Source of the DNA: Cristatella mucedo
Lineage: Eukaryota; Bryozoa; Phylactolaemata; Cristatellidae
Assembly: GCA_009760855.2 (NCBI GenBank)
Contig: WPIO01000152.1
Location: 469,501 to 533,500, forward strand
Length of the DNA: 64,000 bases
Reading direction: 5' to 3'
Positions 12,985 through 23,901 of the stretch are shown here, one piece after another. The first letter of the stretch is position 1. Each line of letters opens with the position of its first letter. Made by a program: the position numbers and the translations under genes. Below the pieces are notes generated by a model. That model saw only the letters and a list, made by a program, of their open reading frames with translations. It was not told the origin of the DNA and did no database searches.

Positions 12985-13690
12985 AACGAATACGGAATTG
13001 AATGATGACAAAACCAACTTACTACTTATGGGCAAACCGAGTGTGATTTGGAAATTGGAAAGGTTAATGCTCAAAATCGGCCGTGCCAGCATATCTCCTG
13101 TTGAATATGCACAAAATCATGGTGCCCTATACCAAAGTGACCTTTCATTACACTACCATATCAGCTCCACATTCAATTCCAGCTACATAACTTTGCTACA
13201 ATTCGGCCACTAACTACTACTAACAGGCCCACAATAAACTGTCGCTTTCGGCGCCCAGTTGTGTTCGCTTCTGCACTGCAGCCCTGCGTCGCACAGTCCA
13301 CCGGTAGAGAACCGGGAGACGAGCATCCTTGTTTAGACAGGAATACTACATCTAAATTGATCCATGCATTTGTGACATCCCGTCTTGACTTCCGTTACTC
13401 ACTGCTTGCTGGTCTACAGGCCTGTCCAATCAGACGCTTTCAGCTGGTGCGAAACTCTGCGGCTAGGCTTGTCTGTCGTGAGCGTCGCAGTTACCACTTC
13501 TCGCCGACAAGCACTGGCTCCCAGTCAAGCAACGCATCTACTTCAAGGTTGAGTCACTCACTTTTAGGTCCCTTCATTCTTTTGCTCCAGCCTACCTATC
13601 AGATCTATTTCCTCACCACGCTAAGCATCGTACCACCCGCATTTAGGAATCAGATCGCTTACTTGCACTGGGGAAGCTTTCAGGTTAGCC
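12985..13690 (+). mobile_element. LINE-F1 C-terminal fragment split by a 115-bp insert
   Basis: The stretch LNDDKTNLLLMGKPSVIWKL (from 12996) and the later HAFVTSRLDFRYSLLAG block (from 13356) correspond to 8500-9000 of the longest copy. Between 13211 and 13325 lies a 115-bp segment absent from the 8.7-kb copy, so the LINE is interrupted there. The fragment ends where SINE-A begins. Confidence 0.75.
13211..13325. mobile_element. 115-bp duplicated sequence, copy 1 (inside LINE-F1)
   Basis: It runs from TAACTACTACTAACAGGCCC to CCGGGAGACGAGCA. It differs from the copy at 14844-14958 at only three positions with no length change, and interrupts LINE-F1 coding sequence. It has no ORF of note and no obvious terminal inverted repeats. 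Near the end is CCGGT-AGAGA-ACCGG, a 5-bp stem. I do not recognise it. Confidence 0.6.
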
Positions 13691-13703
13691 GCGATGCGAC
13701 CCC

Positions 13704-14285
13704 TGAGACGTGATGGCTCACTAGGTAAGGCGGTGGCTTTTCACGACCTACCTCAGCCCCGAGGTCGTGGGTTCGATTCCTGCGGTGGGCGATCTTTCAT
13801 CGCCACTACCAGCGGTGGTGATAGCCGTAAAGGCTCTTCTGTCTGGAACTTCTTTCTGTCTGCTCTTCTTCTGTCTGTTCTCTCTTCTGTCTTCTTTCTG
13901 TCAGGAACTCCCTCTCAACCTGCGTCAGAACATCCCCTGACCTGACCACGTTTAAAAAGAACTTAAAAACACACCTATTTAGAACAGCATTCAGTGGGTC
14001 CCTGTGATTCGTCCTTGGTGTGCTTGTGCGTGCTGACACTGTGCATGCTGCCACTAACCACATTTGCATGCTGACCCTGTGCATGTCATCCCTAACCATG
14101 TTATTCATGTTGTTTGTTTATCAAGCATGATATTACTCACCATTCAATTGCATTTCCCTTTGCAGCAAATGTAAAGCGCCTAGAGAGAGATTAAATTCTC
14201 TGAGGGCGCTTTATCAAGTGCATTATTATTATTATTATTATTATTATTCTGTCGCTATACAAAAAGAGGCTGCTAAATCAGCTAG
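13704..14285 (+). mobile_element. SINE-A, split by a LINE-F1 insertion
   Basis: The left part (13704-13843) has a tRNA-like A box (TGGCTCACTAGGTAAGG) and B box GGTTCGATTCC (13770-13780). The body follows (CGCCACTACCAGCGGTGGTG, then AGCCGTAAAGGCTCTTCTGTC). The right end (GCTATACAAAAAGAGGCTGC, 14253-14272, then TAAATCAGC) appears only after the LINE tail. CTGTC flanks the inserted LINE on both sides. Confidence 0.8.
13903..14246 (+). mobile_element. LINE-F1 3' fragment inserted in a SINE
   Basis: It starts near the SLP..TSPDLTTFKKNLKTHLF end of the coding region. It continues through the 3' UTR with its repeated GCATGCTGACCCTGTGCATG-like segments, has the AGCGCC...GGCGCT hairpin (14175-14208), and ends in (ATT)n at 14222-14248. 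Sequence of SINE-A lies on both sides. Confidence 0.8.
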
Positions 14286-14336
14286 CATTTTTTATGGCAC
14301 CTAGTACAGACCCGGCTCTTGATCCACCTAGCTTAG

Positions 14337-14500
14337 GTTAGAATGGAGCTCTGTGCAGGAGAGGCGGTTAGGAGATGGACCGACTACTGTGCTTGCCATA
14401 GTTGGCTCGACTAGGACACCGGGTATAGGCCCGCTAAAGTTAGAATGAAGCCTGGTGCAGACGATGTGCACCGACTAATGTGCTTGAGTGGAAATAGCAG
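14337..14500. repeat. Diverged tandem pair, about 100-bp unit
   Basis: GTTAGAATGGAGCTCTGTGC...CCGACTACTGTGCTTG is followed by GTTAGAATGAAGCCTGGTGC...CCGACTAATGTGCTTG. Confidence 0.6.
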
Positions 14501-14843
14501 CTACGCGCGAGGTCACGAGTTTAAAGGAGAGAGAGAATATAACGGGACGACTGACAGGAGCTCGGGCTGCAGCTTCGGTAGTTGATGCGAGACTACGAAG
14601 CTTCGAGAGCTCGAGAGTCGAACCTACGGCGACGAACAGCAAAGTGCAACTTAGACCTCGCGGTTATGTTCTGCCGGCTACTCAGTTAGCTGCTAGTATC
14701 TTGGGCTGCTGTAGCGGTCCACCTTCGGGGTCGGGACCAGCGCTAGCGACTCACACCGCATAGGGTAGTTTATTTTACGCGGGCTTCGGGAGTTCGCGAA
14801 CTTGACGTGCACGCCGCGTAAAGCGCTTGCGCCGGCCGGTGCG

Positions 14844-14958
14844 TAACCACTACTAACAGGCCCACAATAAACTGTCGCTTTCGGTGCCCAGCTGTGTTCG
14901 CTTCTGCACTGCAGCCCTGCGTCGCACAGTCCACCGGTAGAGAACCGGGAGACGAGCA
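14844..14958. mobile_element. 115-bp duplicated sequence, copy 2
   Basis: The same 115 bp as at 13211-13325, three substitutions apart. Its left flank is unrelated GC-rich sequence. A short LINE-F1 fragment starts some 25 bp to its right. Confidence 0.6.
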
Positions 14959-14984
14959 GCTATTGCTGCGCGGGTTACATACTT

Positions 14985-15160
14985 ATACCTCGTACAAACC
15001 TAAAATGCTTTGGAGACCGCGCCTTTAGTTCGCACGCTGCCAAAGCTTGGAACTCACTTCCTACGCGTCACGACGTCTCCTGACTTGACCGCATTTGAAA
15101 AGAAGCTAAAAATGCATCTATTTATCACAGCATTTAGTGGGAACAATGAAAGTACTCTCT
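14985..15160 (+). mobile_element. LINE-F1 fragment
   Basis: It matches the coding 3' end: GDRAF-like text, AAKAWNSLP-like text and SPDLTAFEKKLKMHLFITAF (15076-15135). There is no 3' UTR or ATT tail. It sits just downstream of the second copy of the 115-bp sequence. Confidence 0.75.
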
Positions 15161-15230
15161 CGCGTCGCCGGTTCGATAGAGTCTTTCTGCGAAGCGCTGT
15201 AGCGGAGCAGCAGCCGTAAAGAGGAATGCG

Positions 15231-15310
15231 CCATCCTCCATCCTCCATCCTCCATCTTCCATCTTCCATCTTCCATCCTTCATCTGTCATCCTCCATCCT
15301 CCATCCTTCG
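15231..15310. repeat. CCATCCT/CCATCTT minisatellite
   Basis: About ten 7-bp units of CCATCCT and CCATCTT in an orderly mix. Confidence 0.9.
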
Positions 15311-16149
15311 CGCCATCCTTCTCGCATGAGCGAACTGCTAAGCGGACTTGTAGCGGCTCTAACACGTGGGTAGACGCGGTGCCGAAGCGCCCCAGCTGGA
15401 GCGTCGCTTTGTGATGACTCGGCCCCCTCTTTCTCTTCGATACACACCCGCCACGACATCGCTTCGGGCAGCGCTCGATCTCGCCCCTTCGCAATTGCCG
15501 TCGATACGAAAAAAGCGCGCGAGCTCACCCAGCGCCAGGATTCCGGTTGCCAAGCCGAGCCGATAGCGGACAGCGTCGCATTCCGACATTCTCGAACCGC
15601 TCCCTCGCCAAACTCGGGCTCACGGCCGGGCGCCGCGAACGCGGGAAGAACGCGCGACAAAGCATCGAACTGTCGCTCGCAATGGGCGCAGCTCGTAGCG
15701 TCGATGCTGGCGTATCCGACGAAAGGAGAGCGCGCTCGTTCGCGACAAAGCCAGCCGGCCGGGGGGAGCGGGCGGGGGGGGGGACGAGGCGGGGCTAGAG
15801 CGCACTCGTACCTGAACGCGGTGCTTGCGATCGCCGCCGCCGTGTCGTTTTATTCTCTTCCTACGTCACCGACGTCTTCGGACTTTGGCGAGTTTCGAGC
15901 TGAATGGTCGACGCGCGGACCGAAGGATACGCACGCGCCAGTGATAGACGTCTTTTATTTATTTATTTATTTACGTCTATTGCCGCGATAGACGTAAAGC
16001 CGTATAAGACCGTATACCGCCGCCACCTTATCGGCCGTCGACCGCGGCCGTCGTCCGAAGAGTGGTGCGGCTGTGGCTCGGCCACCAGGCGAACGTTACG
16101 GTCGCGGCGTCAAGGTCGCCTCTATTTGTTTTTACATTGTATATATTAT
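15311..16149. other. CpG-rich block, no gene recognised
   Basis: Dense CG dinucleotides from 15380 to 16100 with a G-run at 15774-15782 and a TTTA run at 15954-15973. Open frames on both strands are composition-driven. Confidence 0.45.
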
Positions 16150-16420
16150 ATTTCTAACGCATCTACTTATAACAGCGTTTAGTGGGCATCTGCGATTCGT
16201 CCTTTATATGTTTATGGGTGCTGACACCGTGCATGCTGCCACCAACCATACTTTCCTGCTGACCCTGTGCATGTCACCCTTACCCATGTTACTCTTGATG
16301 TTTACCGAGCATGCTGCCACTAACCATTCGATTGTGCTTCCTTTGCAGCAAATGTAAAGTGCCTAGAAGAAGATTTATTTCTCTTAAGACGCTATATCAA
16401 ATTTATCCTTATTATTACGA
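16150..16420 (+). mobile_element. LINE-F1 3' end
   Basis: It begins at the HLLITAFSGHLRFVL equivalent, then has the 3' UTR motifs (GTGCTGACACCGTGCATGC, 16220-16239), the terminal hairpin region (16358-16395) and a short TTATTATTA tail. Confidence 0.75.
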
Positions 16421-18117
16421 TCTTTCTCGACCGAGCCGAAGCCGTAGCGAGACCAGCCGAGACGCTCGCCTCGCAGTTGAGCAGCAGCAGTGACTTCGCC
16501 ATTATCGAGAGGCAAAATCCGAGCATTTCATAACAACTTTTAAGGCAATTGGTCTAAAGTGGCCTATTACCGGAAGCATTGGACGTGGAAGCAGTTTAAT
16601 GATGAATTGGGTTTTGAAAGTAAGAACAAAACCATCGAGAGTAGTTGGTGACCGCTTGCTAAATGGAATTTTGATTTTCTACCGAACCACATCCGATCTT
16701 ACTTAACCACACGTATCGTGTAACTGCTCGCGTGAAACTTTCCTGCCCCATGCTGACTGCAGCGTGGGGAGAATCTCTAGTCGCCGGATGCGTCGTAGGC
16801 GAAGGCGAAAACTTTGAACCGTCAATTTCAGATGACAGCATTTTCATTCCTCGTCAGTCACCTGCTGGCTAACGTCAGTGAGCAATTTGAATGTGTCCGA
16901 GTCTGGAGTTACGTCTGCAGCTAAGCAGTGGCTAAGTGAGCGTTCAAAGCATCGCAATTCACGGACCGCCGGCTAAAAGTTAATTTCACATTTATACGCT
17001 CCACTGAGAGAGTTTCGTGGCCACGACTTTTTCCCAAGCGGTTCATAAAGGAACACAAGCAACAGGGTCTTAAAATTCAAGAATTGACTGCACGGTTCAC
17101 TAGCCTAGCCTGTCGGAGCAATCTCGCAGCGTCATTGCTGCAGCGTCAGTGCGCAGGGCTGCTGCGTCCATTGAACTACAAGCTACTAAAGTCCGCTCTG
17201 CGGTTTTCCTGGGTGATGAGACGTGACGATTAAAAAAAAGCAAAGGGAGTACGTCGTCAGATGACACTTTTTCAATGCCTCTCACTTTCACGCTGGTGGA
17301 TAATAATAGCTAAGCCACTGTCCAGGTTGTAATACCTACCTCATTAATAAAGGCGACGTTCCCAGGTAATTTGTGTTGCCTGTCGACCCGCGATAAAAAG
17401 CCTATATAAAACCCTGAGTTTGTAGTTAACTACTAGCCTGGGTTGTGAGGCTTTTGTAAATATGTGATTTGAACATTTGTCTATAAACACGTGTTTCAAC
17501 CAATTGTATAAGCTAGGTTCGTTAGTCAGTTAGACCGTTAGTAAGTCCCACACTGTCCCTGACGTCACGTTTACATTGAGCTTTCGGTGGGTATTTATAG
17601 GACTACTAGGATAGTACAGCAACGAGGAATGTAAAAGGAAGAGATAATTTGCTACTTTGCATGTATAGCTGCAACATGCACTCGCGTAGTTGTAATTAAA
17701 TGTAATACAATATAAAATGTTAAGATGCTGGAACTTGAGAAAAATATGAACTGGTTTCCGAAGTGACGGCTGGCGCTTTTTTTAGCTTTCGCTTGGACCA
17801 ACTGTGTTAGCGTATTGGAAAGTTGTCACAAGGTGACCGGCCGGAAATCGTGCTGCAACTGACTCTAGTAGGCAATGGGCATGTGTACATAAAATAAATG
17901 TGTCTATTATTCTTTACGGGGCGTGCCATCCAATTAATATCTATTTAAAAGATGGCCAGCACGTACCTACGTTTGGTAGGCACAAATCAATAGCTACCGG
18001 ACAATGACGAATACATTTCATAACGTTAGATTTTAATGAGCTTCATAAGAAACTTGTGATATATAACTTTAAAATAGGCTTTTATTTTACACCTATAAAG
18101 ATTTCGCTCCATTAAAT
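16421..18117. other. No gene recognised
   Basis: AT-richer sequence with no frame above 65 codons and no repeats seen. Confidence 0.5.
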
Positions 18118-18200
18118 AAGATTATAATAATGCACTTGATAAAGCACCCTCAGAGAACTCAATATCTTTCTAGGCGCTTTACATCTGCTGCATCTCTACG
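18118..18200 (-). mobile_element. LINE-F1 extreme 3' end, reverse
   Basis: The complement of the F1 tail: TGATAAAGCACCCTCAGAGA, then the hairpin complement AGGCGCTTTACATCTGCTGC. Confidence 0.6.
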
Positions 18201-19345
18201 CTTGACAGTCACTGGCGTGGGCTGACCAGCTGCATCAGCGGACACTCTGGCCCTCCTTCTAAAGCAAAATTGAATTTTTCTGTTTCACGGATTCGGGCCA
18301 ATTTGCACACAAATCTCACGTATGCCAACCACCATTGTGGACCGGCGAAATTTCGCAGCTGTGAATCGGGAGGAGCAAATGGAGCCGAATATAGCGAGCC
18401 TACTTCGCACAACATCGAGAAACAAAGTAACAAAGGAAGTCACTCAGTGTACCTCCTGACGAAACTCAATAGAAACATCACGTGCGACAAATTCTGTAGT
18501 AGCTGACTGAAAGAGAAGCTTAGGAGCTAGGTGATTTAAAAACTCAGTGAACGCCTGACTTGTGGAAACGTTAAATACAGAAAGTGAGTGGATGTTAGAT
18601 TCGAGCACTCGACGACCCAGGAGTCCTTGGACAGTCGATGGAGTCCTCGCCCTCCAACAGTAGGTCTGGCTCACCAGCTAGACTGAGCTTCGGATTAGGA
18701 TCAGCGGACACGCTCAGGCCCGCATTGTGATGCAGCACTGAATTTTCTTGCCTTTATTTTTAACAGGCATTAGCTAGTTTGTATATATTTATACGTAAAT
18801 GACACGAGCTGCGAAGCACTGTCCCTATGGACGGTACGAGGCTGCGACGCGATAAGTCAATGTCGATTGCGTTCGCCTGGGTGGGGTTCGCGAAGTCGCC
18901 AATATCGAATGGCCGCGGTGTTGCAGGCTGCATTAGATCAACCCTTTTTTCTCAAGAAATTTGGTACCTCAGAGAACTGACACGAATCGCAAATATAGAA
19001 GGGAATCGAATTTAGCGCGGATAAAAAAAAGCCCAAGGATTACGAACGGTAACCGATTTCTGTGCAGCCAAGAAGAAGCAGGGTAACTTACGATCGGTTA
19101 ACCAATTGCTGGCTTCTGACGAACAAAATTATGCTAAGAATTGTCGCGAGCTGCTATCGCCTTTATATGCCACGGTGCTATGCCGCGCCTGCTGGTCAGA
19201 CAGCCGGCGACAGCAGCATCCGCAGGCATCTACACGATGTTTCTCCATATTTTCAAAAGCGTGTGGGTAGGCCCAGTGCGAAGCATTCAAACAAAAGACG
19301 ACGTGCAAGAGATTAAGGAAGGAAGAAAGATCCATAAAATTCATT

Positions 19346-19347
<2 letters not shown>
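18201..19347. other. No gene recognised
   Basis: Short frames only. Nothing family-like on either strand. Confidence 0.45.

Positions 19348-19375
<28 letters not shown>
19348..19375. repeat. (GGC)n microsatellite
   Basis: Nine GGC units. Confidence 0.95.
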
Positions 19376-19376
<1 letters not shown>

Positions 19377-19438
19377 AGGGAAGAAAGGCTCAGCAGTCGA
19401 GAACAAAGTTTGCTGCTGCCACTGCAAATACTGTGGCT

Positions 19439-19858
<420 letters not shown>

Positions 19859-19860
<2 letters not shown>

Positions 19861-22299
19861 GTTTTTGCTGGAACGGCACATCAGTCGCCAGCAGCTCGAG
19901 TGTCGGTCTTTGGAGACCAGACTGCAAGGTGGTAGGGCTAAAAAGCTCAGAGTCTCGATTTCTTCCCGCAAACTACAATGGAGGAGCGTTACGGGTAGCA
20001 GCGCCGGCTACTGCTCAGAAGCTACAGGGGCAGTTTAAGTGTCCTACTCGGGTTTCGAGCCTCGGCCGGGGCCACGGCTGACAATGCGCGTCCTGTGAGC
20101 TTATCCCCATGTAGATCAAACCACAGGCCCGCCCTCAGCGGCGGCAAACACGCTAAGAAGCCGCAGACGGTCATTATTGGTGATTAGCTAAAATAATAGC
20201 TCCCCGCTGAATAGATACGCCAAGCTTGACCTGTACTTAAATTAGGTTGGCTGTAGGGTCGACCGCGTCGTGTACGTATCCGCTGCAATTCATACTCTCA
20301 GCCAGTATTACGCCAAGGAGACGAGACCATGACCTGGCCGGAGGCAGCCAATAATACAAAAGCTGCGGAGGTGTTTCGGACGGCTAAGCGCCCGATGTCC
20401 CCGTAAGGTCGGTCTTAGACGGAGTCCACGCGCAGGGTTTCGGCCAAACGCACTAGCGGCAATTCTCTCAAAGAGTCCGATAGAACCGACTGTCGCTGCC
20501 GACTACTGCCTCTCTGAATCGCAACGAGACAAGAGAAAGGCACTGAACAGAGCAGACGACGTTTAAAAGTCTGGGCGTTCGCCAAATAAATTCTCCAGAG
20601 AGTGCAGAGACCGGCCGCACCCGGAATTTGCATCGCCTCCCGTACCTTGCAGCAGTCGTTTGGCGATCAGCTAGGGCGAGCCGAACGACTCACAAGACGT
20701 CGTCCATCTTTAGGCAGAATTTCCACGAGCTCCACGCTGGCTCCATTCTGCCCGTATTGTCGGCAGGAAGAATAATAGGCCCGATCGGCTGCTCGTCGCC
20801 ATCCTTCGGCTAGGGGCATCGTCTGCCGGCCGCGGAGGGGGTGGGGCCGGTTGGCCCTGCGTGTCGTATCGGCCGCTACGCCTTCGCCTTCGGTTCTCTG
20901 TCCGGCTTAGCAGGCCGAGTTATCTCCTGCCGTCCACGCCAACCGTGCGATCTAGCGATCTAATAGTTGATTGAGGCTGAACGCCCGTCCAGTCATGCGT
21001 ACGCATAGCTGACAGCGATCGCAGAGAGCGACCGAGAACGCCATCGATAGAGCGTGCGCTGCAGTCTGCGCGCTGTCGGCAAGTCTCCTTGTAGATTCTG
21101 CAGGAACACTGGAGCCTCGCACTGTAGCGGCCCGACTGCTCGTCGGGCGTTCGCTTATCGCGCGCACACTTTGGCTGCACCGAGGAGAGCGGCTGAGCTC
21201 CTCTCCTGCTTTTCGCAGCGGTAAAATAGCGACGAAGAGCAATTGTAGCCTGCTCCGTGCAATCACGTTCATCAGTCGCGGACATCAGAGGAGTGTCCCG
21301 CTCCCAAGCAGTATTTCGTGGACTTTGAAATGTAAGCGGGGTCTAGGTCTGGAACTTGTCGACAGAGACAAAGCAAGGCGTGGCACCTGCTGCCCGCGTG
21401 ACCTGTGGGCAACTTCTCTTGTCCCTTCAGTTTCCGCCCGCTGTACAGTGGCTCCTCCGAGCATGCATTTCTGCTCACCCCGACAGACCGTGCACGTAGG
21501 AGTCTCAATCGGCCGGCTGTCGGTCAGCGAGCACCGAGGCGGCATTCTTTCCTAACAGTGCTACTCTTACAAATGCCCAAGCACCCAATCAGACGTCCGC
21601 TAGAGATTTGTGTTAAAGTCAACTGCACACTAGCTGCTTCTGGCCTGTCTGATTTCCGTGATTCAGTGGATAGAGGTTAGTTTTGGCAATAAGTAGAACG
21701 CCGAGCACGTAGCATCGTCTCTTTCTTTAGAGGTGGACGGCTGCTTCCAGCTTGTCTGCCACTGCTCCAACTCGATAGCAGCGAATGCTTAATCCTGCTC
21801 TGAAAATTGACACGACGTGGAAACATCTTGAAGTAGCCGCCGGACTGCTCGGACTGCCTACAGAATCTGCCATGATTATGGGAAATAAATGTGACTGCCA
21901 AACGTAATGACAGCGCTACGAAAAACTAGAAACGGGAAGCGGAACTACAGAGCTGGCTACGACTTTCTGGCCAACCTCGATTTACGTGTGGCCCCACAGA
22001 GTCTGAAACCAAACCTCAGAGACCGGAATCCGCTAAACCGACTGAGTATAAAATTATAATAATAGGAAGTATTTTGAATAGCACCATAGGATAATCAAAT
22101 ATTTATCCGGACGCATTACAACTCGAGTGAGATCAACGATAACCAAGAGTTAATGGCAAGCAACGTATAATGGCTAGATAAACACGCGAAAGCAGACGAC
22201 GAGAAGGCACTCGGAGCAGCTGTTTAAAATGGGCCACCACGGGCTAGCAACACTCGCTGACTCGCTGTACCGGTAAGCACGCAAAACACGAAAAGCAGA
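19859..22299. other. No gene recognised
   Basis: Mixed composition with CpG-richer patches at 20640-21300. Frames of 70-120 codons overlap on both strands without motif support. Confidence 0.45.
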
Positions 22300-22351
22300 A
22301 AGTCAGGCTCGCTGCGGCGCAGCAAAAGCTGAGCCGCAGCGAGCCTGACTT
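22300..22351. repeat. Perfect inverted repeat, 19-bp arms
   Basis: AAGTCAGGCTCGCTGCGGC (22300-22318) and its exact complement (22333-22351) enclose 14 bases that themselves pair CAGC-AAAA-GCTG. It is not linked to a recognised element. Confidence 0.85.
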
Positions 22352-22892
22352 AACTGCGTCTTCAGCTGAGAGTTTTGATGCTGCAAGCTAATTCAGGTGT
22401 CGACAGGAGTCGAAAGTGAATTGCGCAGAGTTTCGGTGCATACCAACTGATCGCCAAGAGATTTCGATCTAGCGCGAGTTGCGTGGGACGACTGACCAGG
22501 AGCAAGGTGGCGCGTGCGGCGAGAGCACGTGACTGGATGAGCCTCGAGGTCGGATAGGCGGGCTGGTGCAGGCGAGCGAAGCGACCTGGAAGGCAAACGA
22601 GGAGAGAAATGAGGATCTTGAAGTCGATTCAGTGCGCGATCGGGAGCTGGGCGGAGCTCGTACAGAATAGGTGCGATCTAGCAGCAGCCGCAGCGACGAA
22701 GTTGGTGACCAATCAGAGGAAGGAGCTGCTGAGCCACGCGAAACTTGCTCTAAAGCCGCTGCTGGGACGATGATGGCGGTGCAGTTCGAGCATCGAGCCA
22801 TTCGATACTCTCTACCCGTGGTGTATGTAGCTGCGGGAACACTCTAGCAGCCCGAGAGTGTAACGCGAGCAGAGCGCCTCGCTCCCTGTTAC

Positions 22893-22998
22893 TATTCGTG
22901 CACATCCTGTAATGTAATGCAATGTATCTCCGTCTGTAACTCCACAAAGTCATAAAGACCACGTGTTCTCTCGTCGCCCCTGCTTCAACTGTCAGCAT
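22893..22998 (-). mobile_element. LINE-F2 extreme 3' end, reverse
   Basis: It contains the complement of the F2 terminus: TGTAATGTAATGCAATGTAT at 22909-22928, then CTCCACAAAGTCATAAAGAC. Confidence 0.6.
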
Positions 22999-23557
22999 TT
23001 TGACGAATAGCAGCAGCTGTAGGCGGACAGCGGTAAGCTAGTGCTAAGAAACCGCTTATAATTGAGTGTCTGGTTTCTCGCTGAGCACAGTTTAAACTCG
23101 GCAAGCTCCCATCCCTCCTGCCCGTGTTGAATTCGAGCGCCGCACCATGGTGGCACACTCTCCCAGATGACGACATCAGCTGCGGAGTCGCGCCGCGTGC
23201 CTGCGTAATTTCCGTTATGCGTATAATGTTGCGAAATTCAAGCTTGCATAGTTTGATATGGGGTAACAAAATCAAAATTGTTCATGCATTACATCACCAC
23301 ATCTAGACTTAGGCTACTCTTTCATTTAAGTCGTCCTCCCGTTGGTGTAAGACGCTCGCAAGCAAGTGGCGAGTGACGCACGCTGGGTCTACGTTAGTCT
23401 ACCGTGACGTCGCAACTATCACTTTTTGCTTCTCTCTGACATCCGCTGGGCGTCCTTCAAGCAGCGCACAGCGCTTTAAGGTTCAGTTGCTCGCAGTCGG
23501 CTCACTCAGTTCTCTTGTTCAGGCTTATCCATTTGAGATCTGGATCCTTGCACCTTG

Positions 23558-23628
23558 CACCATGCGCTCTCCTCTCCGTGCACCATGCACCGCTCCTCTC
23601 CGTGCACAATGCACCGCTCCTCTCCGTG
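23558..23628. repeat. 24-bp minisatellite, left part
   Basis: Three units of CACCATGCACCGCTCCTCTC plus CGTG. The array resumes at 23865 beyond a LINE-F1 copy. Confidence 0.85.
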
Positions 23629-23636
23629 CAACATCC

Positions 23637-23864
23637 GGTGCTTATGCGTGCTGACACTGTGCATGCTGCCACTAACTACATTTGCATGCTGACCCTGTGC
23701 ATGTCACCCCTAACCATGTTATTTATTTTGTTTGTTTATCAAGCATGATTTTACTCACCATTAAATTGCACTTCCCTTTGCAGCAAATGTAAAGCGCCTA
23801 GAGAGAGATTGAGTTCTCTGAGGGCGCTTTATCAAGTGCATTATTATTATTATTATTATTATTA
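23637..23864 (+). mobile_element. LINE-F1 3' UTR copy inside a minisatellite
   Basis: A 5'-truncated F1 3' UTR with the hairpin at 23790-23830 and an (ATT)8-9 tail. Units of the same 24-bp minisatellite lie on both sides, so the insertion came after the minisatellite formed. Confidence 0.8.
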
Positions 23865-23901
23865 TATGCACCGCTCCTCTCCGTGCACCATGCACCGCTC
23901 T
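23865..23901. repeat. 24-bp minisatellite, right part
   Basis: ATGCACCGCTCCTCTCCGTG and CACCATGCACCGCTC continue the array in register after the inserted LINE. Confidence 0.85.

Noticed and set aside
13704-13780. A functional tRNA gene
   Set aside because: The A and B boxes are present, but the same unit with a shared body and tail recurs seven times, so it is a SINE.
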